A stretch of DNA of 64,000 nucleotides from Propionicicella superfundia DSM 22317 (GTDB lineage: Bacteria > Actinomycetota > Actinomycetes > Propionibacteriales > Propionibacteriaceae), in NCBI RefSeq assembly GCF_000423465.1, contig NZ_KE384021.1, forward strand, positions 309,105 to 373,104, given 5' to 3'. The notes under the pieces were generated by a model that had not been told where the DNA came from, ran no database searches, and worked only from the letters and a program-made list of their open reading frames with translations. A program made the position numbers and the translations under genes. Positions 7,985 to 18,196 of the stretch are shown here, piece after piece. The first letter of the stretch is position 1; each line of letters opens with the position of its first letter.

Positions 7985-9688
7985 TTGTTCACTCAACCTC
8001 TGGCGCCCATTGCGGGAAGCCTCGCTCTCTCAGCACTCCTGGCGGCACTCCCGCTGATCCTGCTCTTCGTCCTGCTGGGCGTCTTCAAGATGAAGGCCTG
8101 GCTCGCCGCCCTCATCGGCCTGGCCGTGTCGATCGTCGTCGCCATCGTCGGCTGGGGCATGCCCGCGACGATGGCCCTCAGCGCCACGGCCGAAGGCGCC
8201 TTCTACGGCGCCTTCCCGATCATGTGGATCCTCCTGAACGCCATCTGGCTGTACCAGCTCTCGGTGATCACCGGCTGGTTCGAGGAACTCGGCAAGCTCA
8301 TCCGCTCGATCTCCGACGACCAGCGCATCCTGGCCATCCTCATCGCCTTCTGCTTCGGCGCCCTGATGGAGGCGCTCGCCGGCTTCGGCGCACCCGTCGC
8401 GATCTCGGCCGCCATGCTCATGGCGGCGGGGATGAGGCCGCTCAAGTCGGCCATCGTCTCACTGCTGGCCAACACCGCTCCCGTCGCCTTCGGCGCCATG
8501 GGCGCTCCCATCATCGCGCTGTCCGGCGCCGTGTCGTCCACCCATCCCGAGATCACGACGCACGTCCTGTCCCAGATGGCGGGGCGTCAGACCCCGTTCG
8601 TCGCCGCGATCGTCCCGCTCGTGCTGGTGTTCCTCGTCGACGGCCGGCGCGGCGTCAAGGAGACCTGGCCCGTCGCGATCGTGGCGGGCGTCGTGTTCGG
8701 CGTCTTCCAGTTCCTGACGTCGAACTTCATCACCGTCGAGATCACCGACGTGGTCGCGTCCCTCGCCACGATCGCGGTCGTCCTCGGCATGCTGCGGTTC
8801 TGGAAGCCGCGGAACTCGGTGCCGCTCGATCACACCGAGCTGCCCGCCGACGAGGCCGAGGCGATCAGCTCCGGCAAACTCGCCCACTACCCCGAGATCA
8901 CCGCGACCGGAGGGGCGCGGATCTGGGGCGCCATCGCCCCCTACGCGATCATCGTCATCGTCTTCTCGATCAGTCAGATCCCGGTCGTCAAGACCTGGCT
9001 GCTGAGCATCGGCCAGGTGAAGTTCCCGTGGCCCGGCCTCAACACGATCGCCGCCGACGGGACGGCGACCTCCACGATCCTGAACAGCGCGGGCAAGCCG
9101 GTGTCCACGATCTTCACCTTCGACCATCTCCGCGCGACAGGCACCCTGCTGCTGCTCTCGGGCATCGTCACCTGCATGGTGTTCAAGGTGAAGGTCGCCG
9201 ACGCCGTGCAGGCCTACGCGACGACCCTGAAGCAGCTTCGGTTCACCATCGTCACGGTGCTGTCGGTGCTGGCCCTGGCGTACGTCATGAACCTGTCCGG
9301 CCAGACCGCCAGCCTCGGCAACGCGCTCGCCACCGGGCTCGCCACCGCCTTCGTCGTGGTCTCGCCGCTGGTCGGGTGGATCGGGGTCGCGATCACCGGG
9401 TCCGACACGTCGTCCAACGCGCTGTTCGGGCTGCTGCAGGTGACCGCGGCGGAGCACTCCGGGCTGAACCCCGTCCTCATGGCCTCGGCGAACTCGTCCG
9501 GGGGCGTGATGGGCAAGATGATCTCGCCGCAGAACCTCGCCGTCGCGGCCGCGGCGGTGGGCATGACCAACCGCGAGGGAGACATCTTCCGCAAGGTCGT
9601 GCTGTGGAGCCTCGCCCTGCTGGCCTACTTCACGATCGTCGTCGTCCTCCAGGCCGGGCCGCTCTCGTGGATGGTCCCGACCCCATGA
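7985..9688 (+). CDS. lctP: L-lactate permease (LctP family)
   Basis: About 567 aa with a dozen or more hydrophobic segments, such as 'LALSALLAALPLILLFVLLG', and the family stretches 'ALMEALAGFGAPVAI' and 'TGSDTSSNALFG'. LctP imports lactate or glycolate with protons. Start choice: TTG 7985 has a strong GAGGAG seven nucleotides upstream and gives a normal-length protein. ATG 7928 is in frame but lacks a ribosome site and overlaps the putative promoter. The stop overlaps the next gene's start (ATGA), so transporter and dehydrogenase are translationally coupled. Confidence 0.9.
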   Translation: MFTQPLAPIAGSLALSALLAALPLILLFVLLGVFKMKAWLAALIGLAVSIVVAIVGWGMPATMALSATAEGAFYGAFPIMWILLNAIWLYQLSVITGWFEELGKLIRSISDDQRILAILIAFCFGALMEALAGFGAPVAISAAMLMAAGMRPLKSAIVSLLANTAPVAFGAMGAPIIALSGAVSSTHPEITTHVLSQMAGRQTPFVAAIVPLVLVFLVDGRRGVKETWPVAIVAGVVFGVFQFLTSNFITVEITDVVASLATIAVVLGMLRFWKPRNSVPLDHTELPADEAEAISSGKLAHYPEITATGGARIWGAIAPYAIIVIVFSISQIPVVKTWLLSIGQVKFPWPGLNTIAADGTATSTILNSAGKPVSTIFTFDHLRATGTLLLLSGIVTCMVFKVKVADAVQAYATTLKQLRFTIVTVLSVLALAYVMNLSGQTASLGNALATGLATAFVVVSPLVGWIGVAITGSDTSSNALFGLLQVTAAEHSGLNPVLMASANSSGGVMGKMISPQNLAVAAAAVGMTNREGDIFRKVVLWSLALLAYFTIVVVLQAGPLSWMVPTP

Positions 9689-12516
9689 CCGCCGTGACCC
9701 CCGAACGCCTGCAGGCACTGCTGCAGGGCTGTGTGGCGGATCCGGCCCAGCTCCGGACCGCGGAGCTGGACAGGCGTGCCCTGGCCCACGACGCATCCCA
9801 CATTCTGCTCGTCCCGAGCGCCGTCGTCGCACCCCGGGACGCCGACGAGGTGGCTCGGCTGCTGCGGGCCACGTCGGCGGCGGGGATCGGGCTGACGTTC
9901 CGCTCCGGCGGCACCAGCCTGTCCGGGCAGGCCGGCACCGAGGGCGTCCTCGCCGATGTCCGCCGGCACTTCACCGGCGTCGAGGTGCTGGACGACGGCG
10001 CTCGCGTGCGGGTCCAGCCCGGCGTGACGGTCAAGCAGCTCAATGCCCGGCTCGCCGCGTACGGCCGCAAGTTCGGTCCCGACCCGGCCAGCGAGGCGGC
10101 CTGCACCATCGGGGGCGTGGTCGCCAACAACTCGTCGGGCATGGCATGCGGAACGGTGGAGAACAGCTACCGCACGCTGGAGTCGGTCGTGGTCGTCCTG
10201 CCGTCCGGCACGGTCATCGACACCGGTGCACCCGACGCCGACGAACAGCTCCGCACGGTGGAGCCCGACCTGTACGCGGGTCTGCTGCGGCTGCGCGACC
10301 GGGTGCGCGGGAACCCCGCGTCGGTGGCGAGGATCACCCAGCAGTTCTCCATGAAGAACACGATGGGGTACGGGATCAACACGTTCCTCGACCACGACAC
10401 GCCGGCCGGCATCCTGACGCACCTGATCGTCGGCAGCGAGGGCACCCTGGGCTTCGTCGCGTCGGCCACGTTCCGCACCGTCCCGCTGCGGAGGTTCGTC
10501 TCCACCGCGCTCGTGGTCTTCGACGACCTGTACGCGGCGAACCAGGCCCTGCCGGGGCTGGTCGCGACGGGCGCGGCCACCCTGGAGCTCATGGACTCGA
10601 CGTCGTTGCGGGTGGGACAGGGCTTCCCCGACACCCCCGACATGATCAAGGCGCTGACGGTCGACACGCAGGCGGCGCTGCTCGTGGAGTACCAGGCCAC
10701 CGGCGCGGCCGAGCTTGCCGAACTCGCCGCCGCCGCCCGGCCGACGCTCGACCGGCTGCCGGTCGGCGGACCGGTGGAACTCACCGACGACGCCGCGGTG
10801 CGGGCCGGGCTGTGGACGCTCCGCAAGGGCCTGTACACCTCCGTCGCGGGGGCGCGCCGCAGCGGGAGCACCGCCCTGCTGGAGGATGTCGTCGTGCCGG
10901 TCGCGAGGCTGGCGGAGACCTGTGTCGACCTGGCCGTGCTCTTCGAGCGCTACGCCTACGAGGACTCGGTGATCTTCGGCCACGCCAAGGACGGCAACAT
11001 CCACTTCATGATCACCGACCGGTTCGAGGACGCCGACCAGTTGCGGCGGTACAGCGAGTTCACCGAGGATCTGGTCGACCTGATCATCGCCAACGACGGC
11101 TCGCTGAAGGCCGAGCACGGCACGGGCCGGGTGATGGCGCCGTTCGTCCGCAGGCAGTACGGCGACGAGCTGTACGACGTCATGTGCGAGGTCAAGCGCC
11201 TGTTCGACCCGCGGGGCCTGCTCAACGCCGGCACGGTCATCTCCGACGATCCCGACCTGCACCTGCAGCACATCAAACTCAATCCGAGCGTGGACGAGGA
11301 AGTCGACCGCTGCACCTCCTGCGGGTACTGCGAGCCGGTGTGCCCGTCGCGGGACCTCACGCTGACCCCGCGGCAGCGGATCGCGGTCCGGCGCGAGATC
11401 CGGCGCCTGGAGCTCGCCGGGGACGCCGCCGCCGTGGAGCGCCTCGAGAAGGACTTCGACTACCAGGTGCTCCACACCTGCGCGGTGGACGGGATGTGCG
11501 GCACGGCCTGCCCCGTGAAGATCAACACCGGCCTGCTGGTGAAGAAGCTGCGCCGCACGACCGTTCCCGGCGCGACGGCGGCGGCGTGGTCGGCACTGGC
11601 GAAGCACTGGAAGGGGACCACCGCCGCCTTCTCGACGGTGCTGGGCGTCGCCGACGCCCTGCCCCGCCCGCTGGAGGCAGGCCTCACCGGCGTGAACAAG
11701 GCGGCTCGTGCGGTGCTCGGCACCGACTCGATCCCGCTCTGGTCGCCGGAGCTGCCCGGCGGCGGGGCGCCGCGCCGGCGTCCGGCGCCGGTCGGGGAGC
11801 CCGTGGCGGTCTACGTCCCGGCCTGCGTCAACGTCATGTTCGGGCCATCGCAGGGACCGGGCGTCCAGGTGAGCTTCGAACGCCTGTGTGCGAAGGCGGG
11901 GATCACGCTGCTCGTTCCCCCGGAGGTCGAGAAGCTGTGCTGCGGCACGCCGTGGTCGAGCAAGGGCATTCCCCAGGGGTACGCCGCCATGCGCGAGCGC
12001 GTCCTGCCGGTGCTCGCGGCCGCCACGGACGGGGGCCGGCTGCCGGTGATCTGCGACGCGTCGAGCTGCACAGAGGGTTTCCGGCACATGATCGAGACCG
12101 ATCCCGCTCTGCACATCGAGGTGATCGACTGCGTGTCCTTCGTGGCGCGGGAGGTGATCCCGGTGCTCGGCGAGTACCACAAGCTCGACTCGGTGACCGT
12201 GCACCCGACCTGCTCGTCCACGCAGATGGGGCTCAACCCCGACCTGCTCGCGGTGGCACACGCGGTCGCCGACACCGTCGACGTCCCGCTGGACTGGGGG
12301 TGCTGCGCCTTCGCCGGCGATCGCGGCATGCTTCACCCCGAGCTGACGGCGGCGGCGACCCGGCGGGAGGCCGCCGAGGCGGCGCGGCTCGACGGCGACG
12401 CCCATGCGAGCTGCAACCGGACCTGCGAGCTGGGGCTCACGCGCGCGACCGGCACGCCGTACCGCCACGTGGTGGAACTGCTCGCCGAGCAGGCGCTCGG
12501 GCAGGACGCCACCTAG
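9685..12516 (+). CDS. FAD-linked oxidase / Fe-S oxidoreductase fusion, probable D-lactate (or glycolate) dehydrogenase
   Basis: 943 aa. Residues about 30-260 are an FAD-binding PCMH domain ('FRSGGTSLSGQAGTEG', 'TIGGVVANNSSGMACG'), followed by a FAD-oxidase C-terminal domain with 'GHAKDGNIHFMI' and 'AEHGTGRVMAPFVR'. Then come two 4Fe-4S motifs, 'CTSCGYCEPVCPS' (about 542) and 'CAVDGMCGTACPV' (about 598), and a CCG pair with 'CCGTPWSSKG' (about 752) and 'CCAFAGDRG' (about 873). This GlcD-GlcF-type fusion oxidises D-2-hydroxy acids and passes electrons through Fe-S centres towards quinone. It overlaps lctP by four bases, so D-lactate is the favoured substrate. Confidence 0.88.
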   Translation: MTAVTPERLQALLQGCVADPAQLRTAELDRRALAHDASHILLVPSAVVAPRDADEVARLLRATSAAGIGLTFRSGGTSLSGQAGTEGVLADVRRHFTGVEVLDDGARVRVQPGVTVKQLNARLAAYGRKFGPDPASEAACTIGGVVANNSSGMACGTVENSYRTLESVVVVLPSGTVIDTGAPDADEQLRTVEPDLYAGLLRLRDRVRGNPASVARITQQFSMKNTMGYGINTFLDHDTPAGILTHLIVGSEGTLGFVASATFRTVPLRRFVSTALVVFDDLYAANQALPGLVATGAATLELMDSTSLRVGQGFPDTPDMIKALTVDTQAALLVEYQATGAAELAELAAAARPTLDRLPVGGPVELTDDAAVRAGLWTLRKGLYTSVAGARRSGSTALLEDVVVPVARLAETCVDLAVLFERYAYEDSVIFGHAKDGNIHFMITDRFEDADQLRRYSEFTEDLVDLIIANDGSLKAEHGTGRVMAPFVRRQYGDELYDVMCEVKRLFDPRGLLNAGTVISDDPDLHLQHIKLNPSVDEEVDRCTSCGYCEPVCPSRDLTLTPRQRIAVRREIRRLELAGDAAAVERLEKDFDYQVLHTCAVDGMCGTACPVKINTGLLVKKLRRTTVPGATAAAWSALAKHWKGTTAAFSTVLGVADALPRPLEAGLTGVNKAARAVLGTDSIPLWSPELPGGGAPRRRPAPVGEPVAVYVPACVNVMFGPSQGPGVQVSFERLCAKAGITLLVPPEVEKLCCGTPWSSKGIPQGYAAMRERVLPVLAAATDGGRLPVICDASSCTEGFRHMIETDPALHIEVIDCVSFVAREVIPVLGEYHKLDSVTVHPTCSSTQMGLNPDLLAVAHAVADTVDVPLDWGCCAFAGDRGMLHPELTAAATRREAAEAARLDGDAHASCNRTCELGLTRATGTPYRHVVELLAEQALGQDAT

Positions 12517-12554
12517 CGCATCCCCCGGCGCCGGATCCGGGCCGGTCCTGCCGG

Positions 12555-12581
12555 CCTGCCCGAGCCGTCCGCTCGGGCAGG
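12555..12581 (+). terminator. Hairpin downstream of the lactate operon
   Basis: A perfect 11-bp stem CCTGCCCGAGC / GCTCGGGCAGG with a 5-nt loop, placed 38 nt after the stop codon and just before lhr. Confidence 0.6.
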
Positions 12582-12612
12582 ACCGTCGGGACCGCGTGGC
12601 AGAGTTCTCACC

Positions 12613-15600
12613 ATGGGCGAGGACGTGCTCGATCGCTTCTCCGCGGCCACCGGTGCGTGGTTCCGGAGCAGCTTCGCCGCACCCACCGCGGCCCAGCGCG
12701 GGGCGTGGCGGGCGATCTCGACCGGGCAGCACACGCTGGTGGTCGCCCCGACCGGCTCCGGGAAGACCCTGGCCGCGTTCCTGTGGGGGCTCGACAGGCT
12801 CGCCTCGCGGCCTGTCCCCGACGACCCGGCCCGGCGCTGTCGCCTGCTGTACATCTCACCGCTGAAGGCGCTCGGCGTCGACGTCGAGCGCAACCTCCGC
12901 GCCCCGCTCGTCGGCATCCGGCACGCGGCCGACCGGCTCGGGCTGGACCGGCCCGACATCCGCGTCGGCGTCCGTTCCGGCGATACTCCGCCCGACGAGC
13001 GGCGGACGTTCGCGCGCCGTCCGCCCGACATCCTCATCACCACCCCCGAGTCCCTCTTCCTGCTGCTCACGTCCGCCGGGCGCGAGGCGCTGCGCGGCGT
13101 CGAGACGGTGATCCTCGACGAGATCCACGCCGTGGCGGACACCAAACGCGGCGCACACCTGGCCGTGAGCCTGGAGCGGCTCGATGCGCTCCTGGAGTCC
13201 CCGGCGCAGCGCATCGGCCTGTCGGCGACCGTCCGGCCGATCGACGAGGTGTCGCGCTTCCTCGCCGGGGGCCGGCCCGTGACGGTCGTGGCCCCGCCGG
13301 CGGACAAGCGGTGGCAGTTGGACGTCGTCGTGCCGGTTCCCGACCTGGCCGCGATCGGCGACGAGACCGGCGACCTCAGCGGAGCCGCCGCCGGCGATCC
13401 CCGCCGGACGTCGGTGTGGCCCCACGTCGAGGAGCGCATCGTCGATCTCGTGGCGTCCCACCGGTCGACGCTCGTGTTCGCCAACTCGCGCCGGCTCGCG
13501 GAGCGGCTCACCGCGCGGCTGAACGAGATCTGGTGGGAGCGCGCGCAGACGGAGGCCACGCCGGCGCCCGTGCGGTCCGACGACGCCCCGTCTCCGTCCT
13601 TGCCGACGTCCTCCGACTCCTTCACCCACGCGGTTCCCGGCACGCTCGCCCGCGCCCACCACGGCTCGGTGAGCCGCGAGCAGCGCTCCCAGATCGAGGA
13701 GGACCTCAAGTCGGGGCGGCTGCCGGCGGTCGTGGCGACGTCCAGCCTCGAACTCGGCATCGACATGGGAGCGGTCGACCTCGTCGTGCAGGTCGAGGCG
13801 CCCCCGTCCGTCGCGTCGGGACTCCAGCGGGTGGGCCGCGCAGGGCACCGGATCGGCGCCGTGTCCCACGGCGTGCTGTTCCCGAAGTTCCGCGGCGACC
13901 TCGTTCAGACCGCCGTCGCCGTCGAGCGGATGCGAGCGGGGGAGATCGAGCATCTGCGGCCGGCCGCCAATCCGCTCGACGTCCTCGCGCAGCAGCTCGT
14001 CGCGATGGTCGCGATGGACTCCTGGACCGTCGCCGATGCCGAGGCGCTGGTGCGCCGCGCCGCGCCGTTCGGGGGGCTGAGCCGCCCCGTGCTGGAGGCG
14101 GTGCTGGACATGCTGAGCGGACGGTACCCGTCCGACGAGTTCGGGGAGCTGCGTCCTCGCCTGGTGTGGGACCGGGCGACCGGCGTCCTCACGGGTCGCC
14201 GCAACGCGCAGCGGCTCGCGGTGACCAGCGGCGGGACGATCCCCGACCGGGGCCTGTTCGGGGTGTTCCTCGCCGGAGCCGGCGGTCCCGGGCGACGGGT
14301 CGGGGAGCTCGACGAGGAGATGGTGTACGAGTCCCGCGTCGGGGATGTGTTCGCGCTCGGCACGTCGAGCTGGCGGATCGAGGAGATCACCCATGACCGA
14401 GTGCTCGTCACGCCGGCGCCGGGGGTGCCGGCCCGGGTGCCGTTCTGGCACGGGGACGCGCTGGGTCGTCCCGCCGAGCTGGGTCGCGCAATCGGACGAT
14501 TCGTCGCCGAGGTCGCAGGGTCGCCGCCCGACCGGGCGCGGGAGCGGGTCGCGGCCGCGGGCCTCGACGAGTGGGCGACCGACAACCTGCTCGCCTACCT
14601 GGCCGATCAGCGGGATGCGACCGGTCGCGTCCCGACGGACACCCATCTGCTGATCGAGCGCTTCCGCGACGAGCTCGGCGACTGGCAGATCGTCGTCCAC
14701 TCGCCGTACGGCTCGCGTGTGCACGCGCCATGGGCGCTGCTGGTGGCTGCGCGGCTGCGGGAGCGGTTCGGGGTGGACGTGCGCGCCATGCATGCCGACG
14801 ACGGGATGGTGTTCCGGCTGCCCGACTCCGACTGGGACGACGAGCCTGCGGACACGATCCCGCGGAGCGGGGGGCGCTCGTTCGACGACGAACTGGTCGA
14901 AGTGCTGTTCCCCGAGCCCGACGACGTGCCCGGCCGGGTGACCGAGGAGCTCGGCGGCTCAGCGCTGTTCGCGGCCCGGTTCCGCGAATGCGCGGGGCGG
15001 GCGCTGCTGCTTCCGCGGCGGCGTCCCGACCGGCGGCAGGCGTTGTGGCAGCAGCGGCAGCGAGCCGCGCAACTGCTGGAGGTGGCGGCCCGCTACCCGG
15101 ACTTCCCGATCGTGCTGGAGACCGTTCGCGAGTGCATGAACGACGTCTTCGACGTGCCCGCGCTCGTCGGGCTGCTGCAGCGAGTGCAGGCCCGCGAGAT
15201 CGCGGTCACCACCGTCCACACTCCCCGGGCCTCGCCGTTCGCGTCGTCGCTGCTGTTCGGGTACGTCGCGCAGTTCCTGTACGACGCCGACTCGCCGCTG
15301 GCCGAGCGGCGTGCGGCCGCACTCGCGCTCGACCCGTCGCTGCTGGCCGACCTGCTCGGCACCAGCGAGGGTCTGGCGCTGTCCGACCTGCTCGACCCCG
15401 AGGCCCTCACCCGTACCGAGGCCGAGTCGCAGTGCCTCGCCGAGGGACGCCGGGCACGCGACCTCGACGAGCTCACCGACATTCTGCGCACCGTCGGCCC
15501 GCTGACGACGGCTGCCGTGGCGCGGCGGTGCGCCGACCCGGCGGCCGCGGCGGGCCGGCTCGCCGCGCTGGCCGACGCCCACCGGGTGATCGGGTTCGGT

Positions 15601-17262
15601 GCCGATCCGGTGCGCTGGGCCGCGATCGAGGATGCCGGGCGCATCCGGGACGCCCTCGGCGTGCCGCTCCCGGTCGGCGTGCCGCAGGTGTTCGCCGAAC
15701 CGGTCGCCGACCCGCTGGGCGACCTGCTCACGCGGTACGCCCGCGGTCACGCCCCGTTCACCGCGGCCGAGGCGGCGGCCTGGCTGGGCGTGGGCCCGGC
15801 GGTCGTGCGGGACGTCCTGCGCCGGGTGGCGTCCGACGGCCGTGTGGTCTCGGGCGAGCTCCGGCCGCCCGGCTGGGAGCCGGTCGAGTCGGACGGCTCC
15901 GTGTCGCAGGCCGGGGCGGGCGTCACACAGTTCTGCGACGCACGCATGCTGCGGCTGCTGCGCCGGCGGTCGCTGGCGGCGCTGCGGGACGCGGTCGAGC
16001 CGGTGGCCGCGACGGACTTCGCCCGCTTCCTGCCCTCCTGGCAGGGGATCGGCGCCCTGCGGGGCGCCGACGGGCTGTTGCGCGCGGTCGAGCAGCTCGC
16101 CGGCGTGCCGCTGCCCGCCAGCGCGCTCGACACCCTCGTCCTGCCCGCGCGCGTCCGGGACTACTCGCCGGCGATGCTCGACGAGCTGACGGCCGGCGGC
16201 GAGGTTGTCTGGCAGGGTCGCGGAGCGCTCGCCGGAGGCGACGGCTGGGTGTCGCTGCACCCGGTGGAGCTGGCCGACGCGACGCTCGCCGTCCCCGGCG
16301 ACGTGCCGGGCGAGGCCGCCCGAGACCTGCGGGAGGCGCTCGCGGGGGGTGGAGGGCACTTCTTCCGCTCGCTGTCCGACCTGCTCGGGGCGACCGACGA
16401 CCGTGCGCTCGCCGATCTGCTGTGGGAGCTCGTCTGGGCCGGAGCGGTGACGAACGACACCCTCGCGCCGTTGCGGGTGCGGCTGGGCGGCGCGTCGACG
16501 GCGCACCGCCGCCCGCCGCAGGCACCCCGCGGACGCTACGGCAGGCTCGGACGGGCATCGCTGCCGCGTCGAGCCGGGCCGCCGGACGCGGCGGGCCGGT
16601 GGGCCGCGGTGCCGTCGCCCGAGGAGGATCCGACGGTCCGCGCCGCGACGGCCACCGAGGTCCTGCTCGACCGCTACGGCGTCGTGACGCGGGGAAGCGT
16701 CGTCGCCGAGGACGTCCCGGGAGGCTTCGCGGGCGTGTACAGGGTCCTCGCCGCAGCCGAAGACGCCGGGCGCGTTCGCCGAGGCTACTTCGTGGAGGGG
16801 CTGGGCGCCGCCCAGTTCGGTGCTGTGGGAGCGGTGGACCGGCTGCGGGCGGCGTCCCGGCCGCTGGAGGCCGACGCCGCGGGCCCCGCTCTCGTGCTGG
16901 CCGCGTGCGATCCGGCGAACCCGTACGGTGCCGCGCTCCCCTGGCCGGAGCGTGAGACGAGTGAGCGCCGTGGTCACCAGCCGGGTCGCAAGGCGGGGGC
17001 GCTCGTGGTCCTGGTCGACGGGCGTCTCGTCCTCTACGTGGAGCGCGGCGGGCGCACCCTGCTGTCCTGGGACGAGCACGGCCCGGCCCTGTCGGCCGCG
17101 GCGGGTGCGCTCGCGGCGGCCGTCCGCTCGGGTGCGCTCGGGCGGCTGACGGTCGCCCGGGTCGACGGCGAGGACGTCCTCGGCTCGCACCACCCGCTGA
17201 CGGCCGCGCTGGCCGAGGCCGGGTTCCGGCTGACACCGCGCGGCCTGGTGCTGAGGGGGTGA
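12613..17262 (+). CDS. lhr: ATP-dependent helicase Lhr (long-form, DNA repair helicase)
   Basis: 1549 aa, the size of full-length Lhr. Motif I 'APTGSGKT' (about residue 45), motif II 'LDEIHAV' (about 169), motif III 'GLSATV', and motif VI 'QRVGRAGHRIG' are all present. The long C-terminal half holds the Lhr winged-helix and Lhr-CTD regions. Lhr translocates 3'-5' on single-stranded DNA and unwinds RNA:DNA hybrids, acting in DNA damage responses. The next gene is a Nei2-type glycosylase only 3 nt away; the lhr/nei2 neighbourhood also occurs in mycobacteria. The ATG is preceded at 7 nt by a CAGAGT -10-like box and has no Shine-Dalgarno, consistent with a leaderless start. Confidence 0.95.
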   Translation: MGEDVLDRFSAATGAWFRSSFAAPTAAQRGAWRAISTGQHTLVVAPTGSGKTLAAFLWGLDRLASRPVPDDPARRCRLLYISPLKALGVDVERNLRAPLVGIRHAADRLGLDRPDIRVGVRSGDTPPDERRTFARRPPDILITTPESLFLLLTSAGREALRGVETVILDEIHAVADTKRGAHLAVSLERLDALLESPAQRIGLSATVRPIDEVSRFLAGGRPVTVVAPPADKRWQLDVVVPVPDLAAIGDETGDLSGAAAGDPRRTSVWPHVEERIVDLVASHRSTLVFANSRRLAERLTARLNEIWWERAQTEATPAPVRSDDAPSPSLPTSSDSFTHAVPGTLARAHHGSVSREQRSQIEEDLKSGRLPAVVATSSLELGIDMGAVDLVVQVEAPPSVASGLQRVGRAGHRIGAVSHGVLFPKFRGDLVQTAVAVERMRAGEIEHLRPAANPLDVLAQQLVAMVAMDSWTVADAEALVRRAAPFGGLSRPVLEAVLDMLSGRYPSDEFGELRPRLVWDRATGVLTGRRNAQRLAVTSGGTIPDRGLFGVFLAGAGGPGRRVGELDEEMVYESRVGDVFALGTSSWRIEEITHDRVLVTPAPGVPARVPFWHGDALGRPAELGRAIGRFVAEVAGSPPDRARERVAAAGLDEWATDNLLAYLADQRDATGRVPTDTHLLIERFRDELGDWQIVVHSPYGSRVHAPWALLVAARLRERFGVDVRAMHADDGMVFRLPDSDWDDEPADTIPRSGGRSFDDELVEVLFPEPDDVPGRVTEELGGSALFAARFRECAGRALLLPRRRPDRRQALWQQRQRAAQLLEVAARYPDFPIVLETVRECMNDVFDVPALVGLLQRVQAREIAVTTVHTPRASPFASSLLFGYVAQFLYDADSPLAERRAAALALDPSLLADLLGTSEGLALSDLLDPEALTRTEAESQCLAEGRRARDLDELTDILRTVGPLTTAAVARRCADPAAAAGRLAALADAHRVIGFGADPVRWAAIEDAGRIRDALGVPLPVGVPQVFAEPVADPLGDLLTRYARGHAPFTAAEAAAWLGVGPAVVRDVLRRVASDGRVVSGELRPPGWEPVESDGSVSQAGAGVTQFCDARMLRLLRRRSLAALRDAVEPVAATDFARFLPSWQGIGALRGADGLLRAVEQLAGVPLPASALDTLVLPARVRDYSPAMLDELTAGGEVVWQGRGALAGGDGWVSLHPVELADATLAVPGDVPGEAARDLREALAGGGGHFFRSLSDLLGATDDRALADLLWELVWAGAVTNDTLAPLRVRLGGASTAHRRPPQAPRGRYGRLGRASLPRRAGPPDAAGRWAAVPSPEEDPTVRAATATEVLLDRYGVVTRGSVVAEDVPGGFAGVYRVLAAAEDAGRVRRGYFVEGLGAAQFGAVGAVDRLRAASRPLEADAAGPALVLAACDPANPYGAALPWPERETSERRGHQPGRKAGALVVLVDGRLVLYVERGGRTLLSWDEHGPALSAAAGALAAAVRSGALGRLTVARVDGEDVLGSHHPLTAALAEAGFRLTPRGLVLRG

Positions 17263-17265
17263 GCG

Positions 17266-18168
17266 GTGCCCGAGGGTGATGTCGTCCGCCGCACCGCGAT
17301 CCGGCTCGACACGGCGCTCGCCGGGCGGCCGCTCCTGGACGCCGACCTGCGCTGGCCCGGTCTGGGCACGGCCGACCTCGCGGGTGCCCCGGTGCTGGAG
17401 GTCGCCTCGCGCGGCAAGCACATCCTGACCCGGCTGGGCACCGGGTGGACGCTTCGGTCCCACCTGCGGATGGAGGGGGCGTGGTTCGTCCAGCCGACCC
17501 CGGCGGGCGCGGCGGCCGCTGTCCACCCCGCCCGGCGCGTCCCCGGACAGGTGCGTCGCCGGCCGGTTCGCGCGGTCCTGATGGGGCCGGAGTGGACGTG
17601 TCTCGGCCTTCGGTTGGGGATGCTCGATCTCGTGCGCACCGCCGACGAGGGCACCCTGATCGGCCATCTCGGGCCCGACGTCCTCGACCCCGGGTTCGAC
17701 GCGGAGCGGGCCGTCGCCAACCTCGCCGCCGGCGGGCAGACGATCGGGGAGGCGCTCATGGACCAGCGCCGCCTCGCCGGGATCGGCACCCTGTGGGCGT
17801 GCGAGACCTTGTTCGCCGAACGGGTTCACCCGTGGACGCGCTCCGCCGAGCTTCCGGCGGCGGTCCTCGCGCGGCTCGTCGCGCGGGCGCGGCGGTTCAT
17901 CACCGCCGGCGTCGAGCAGGCCGTGCAGTCGTCCACCGGAGACCGCCGACCCGGACGCGAGACGTACGTCCACGCCCGGTCGGGCAGGCCGTGCCGCCGG
18001 TGCGGCCGGACGGTGCGGGTGGCGATGATCGGGCCGCCCTCCCGGGAGCGGACGATGTTCTACTGTCCCGGCTGCCAGGGCGGTCTCGCCCCGACCGACG
18101 ACGGGGCGCCGCTGGCTCCGCTCGGTGCCCGGGTGCGTGGCGCCACAGGCAGGGAGCGGAGCCGATGA
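17266..18168 (+). CDS. nei2: Endonuclease VIII-type DNA glycosylase Nei2 (Fpg/Nei family)
   Basis: 300 aa from GTG 17266. The start is fixed by the catalytic N-terminus: after Met removal the protein begins PEGD, giving the nucleophilic Pro and the essential Glu of Fpg/Nei enzymes. 'RGKHILTRL' and 'HLRMEG' supply the conserved Lys and the void-filling region. A helix-two-turn-helix precedes a C-terminal zinc finger with 'CRRCGRTV' and 'CPGC'. The enzyme removes oxidised bases and nicks DNA by beta/delta elimination. It lies 3 nt after lhr and is almost certainly cotranscribed. Confidence 0.9.
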   Translation: MPEGDVVRRTAIRLDTALAGRPLLDADLRWPGLGTADLAGAPVLEVASRGKHILTRLGTGWTLRSHLRMEGAWFVQPTPAGAAAAVHPARRVPGQVRRRPVRAVLMGPEWTCLGLRLGMLDLVRTADEGTLIGHLGPDVLDPGFDAERAVANLAAGGQTIGEALMDQRRLAGIGTLWACETLFAERVHPWTRSAELPAAVLARLVARARRFITAGVEQAVQSSTGDRRPGRETYVHARSGRPCRRCGRTVRVAMIGPPSRERTMFYCPGCQGGLAPTDDGAPLAPLGARVRGATGRERSR

Positions 18169-18196
18169 GGCTCCGCCGAACGGGCAGGATAGGGGC

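Noticed and set aside
8224..9684. Possible N-terminal extension of the lactate dehydrogenase fused through the permease region
   Set aside because: The frame is open by GC bias only. The protein family begins at ATG 9685, which overlaps the permease stop in the normal ATGA manner.
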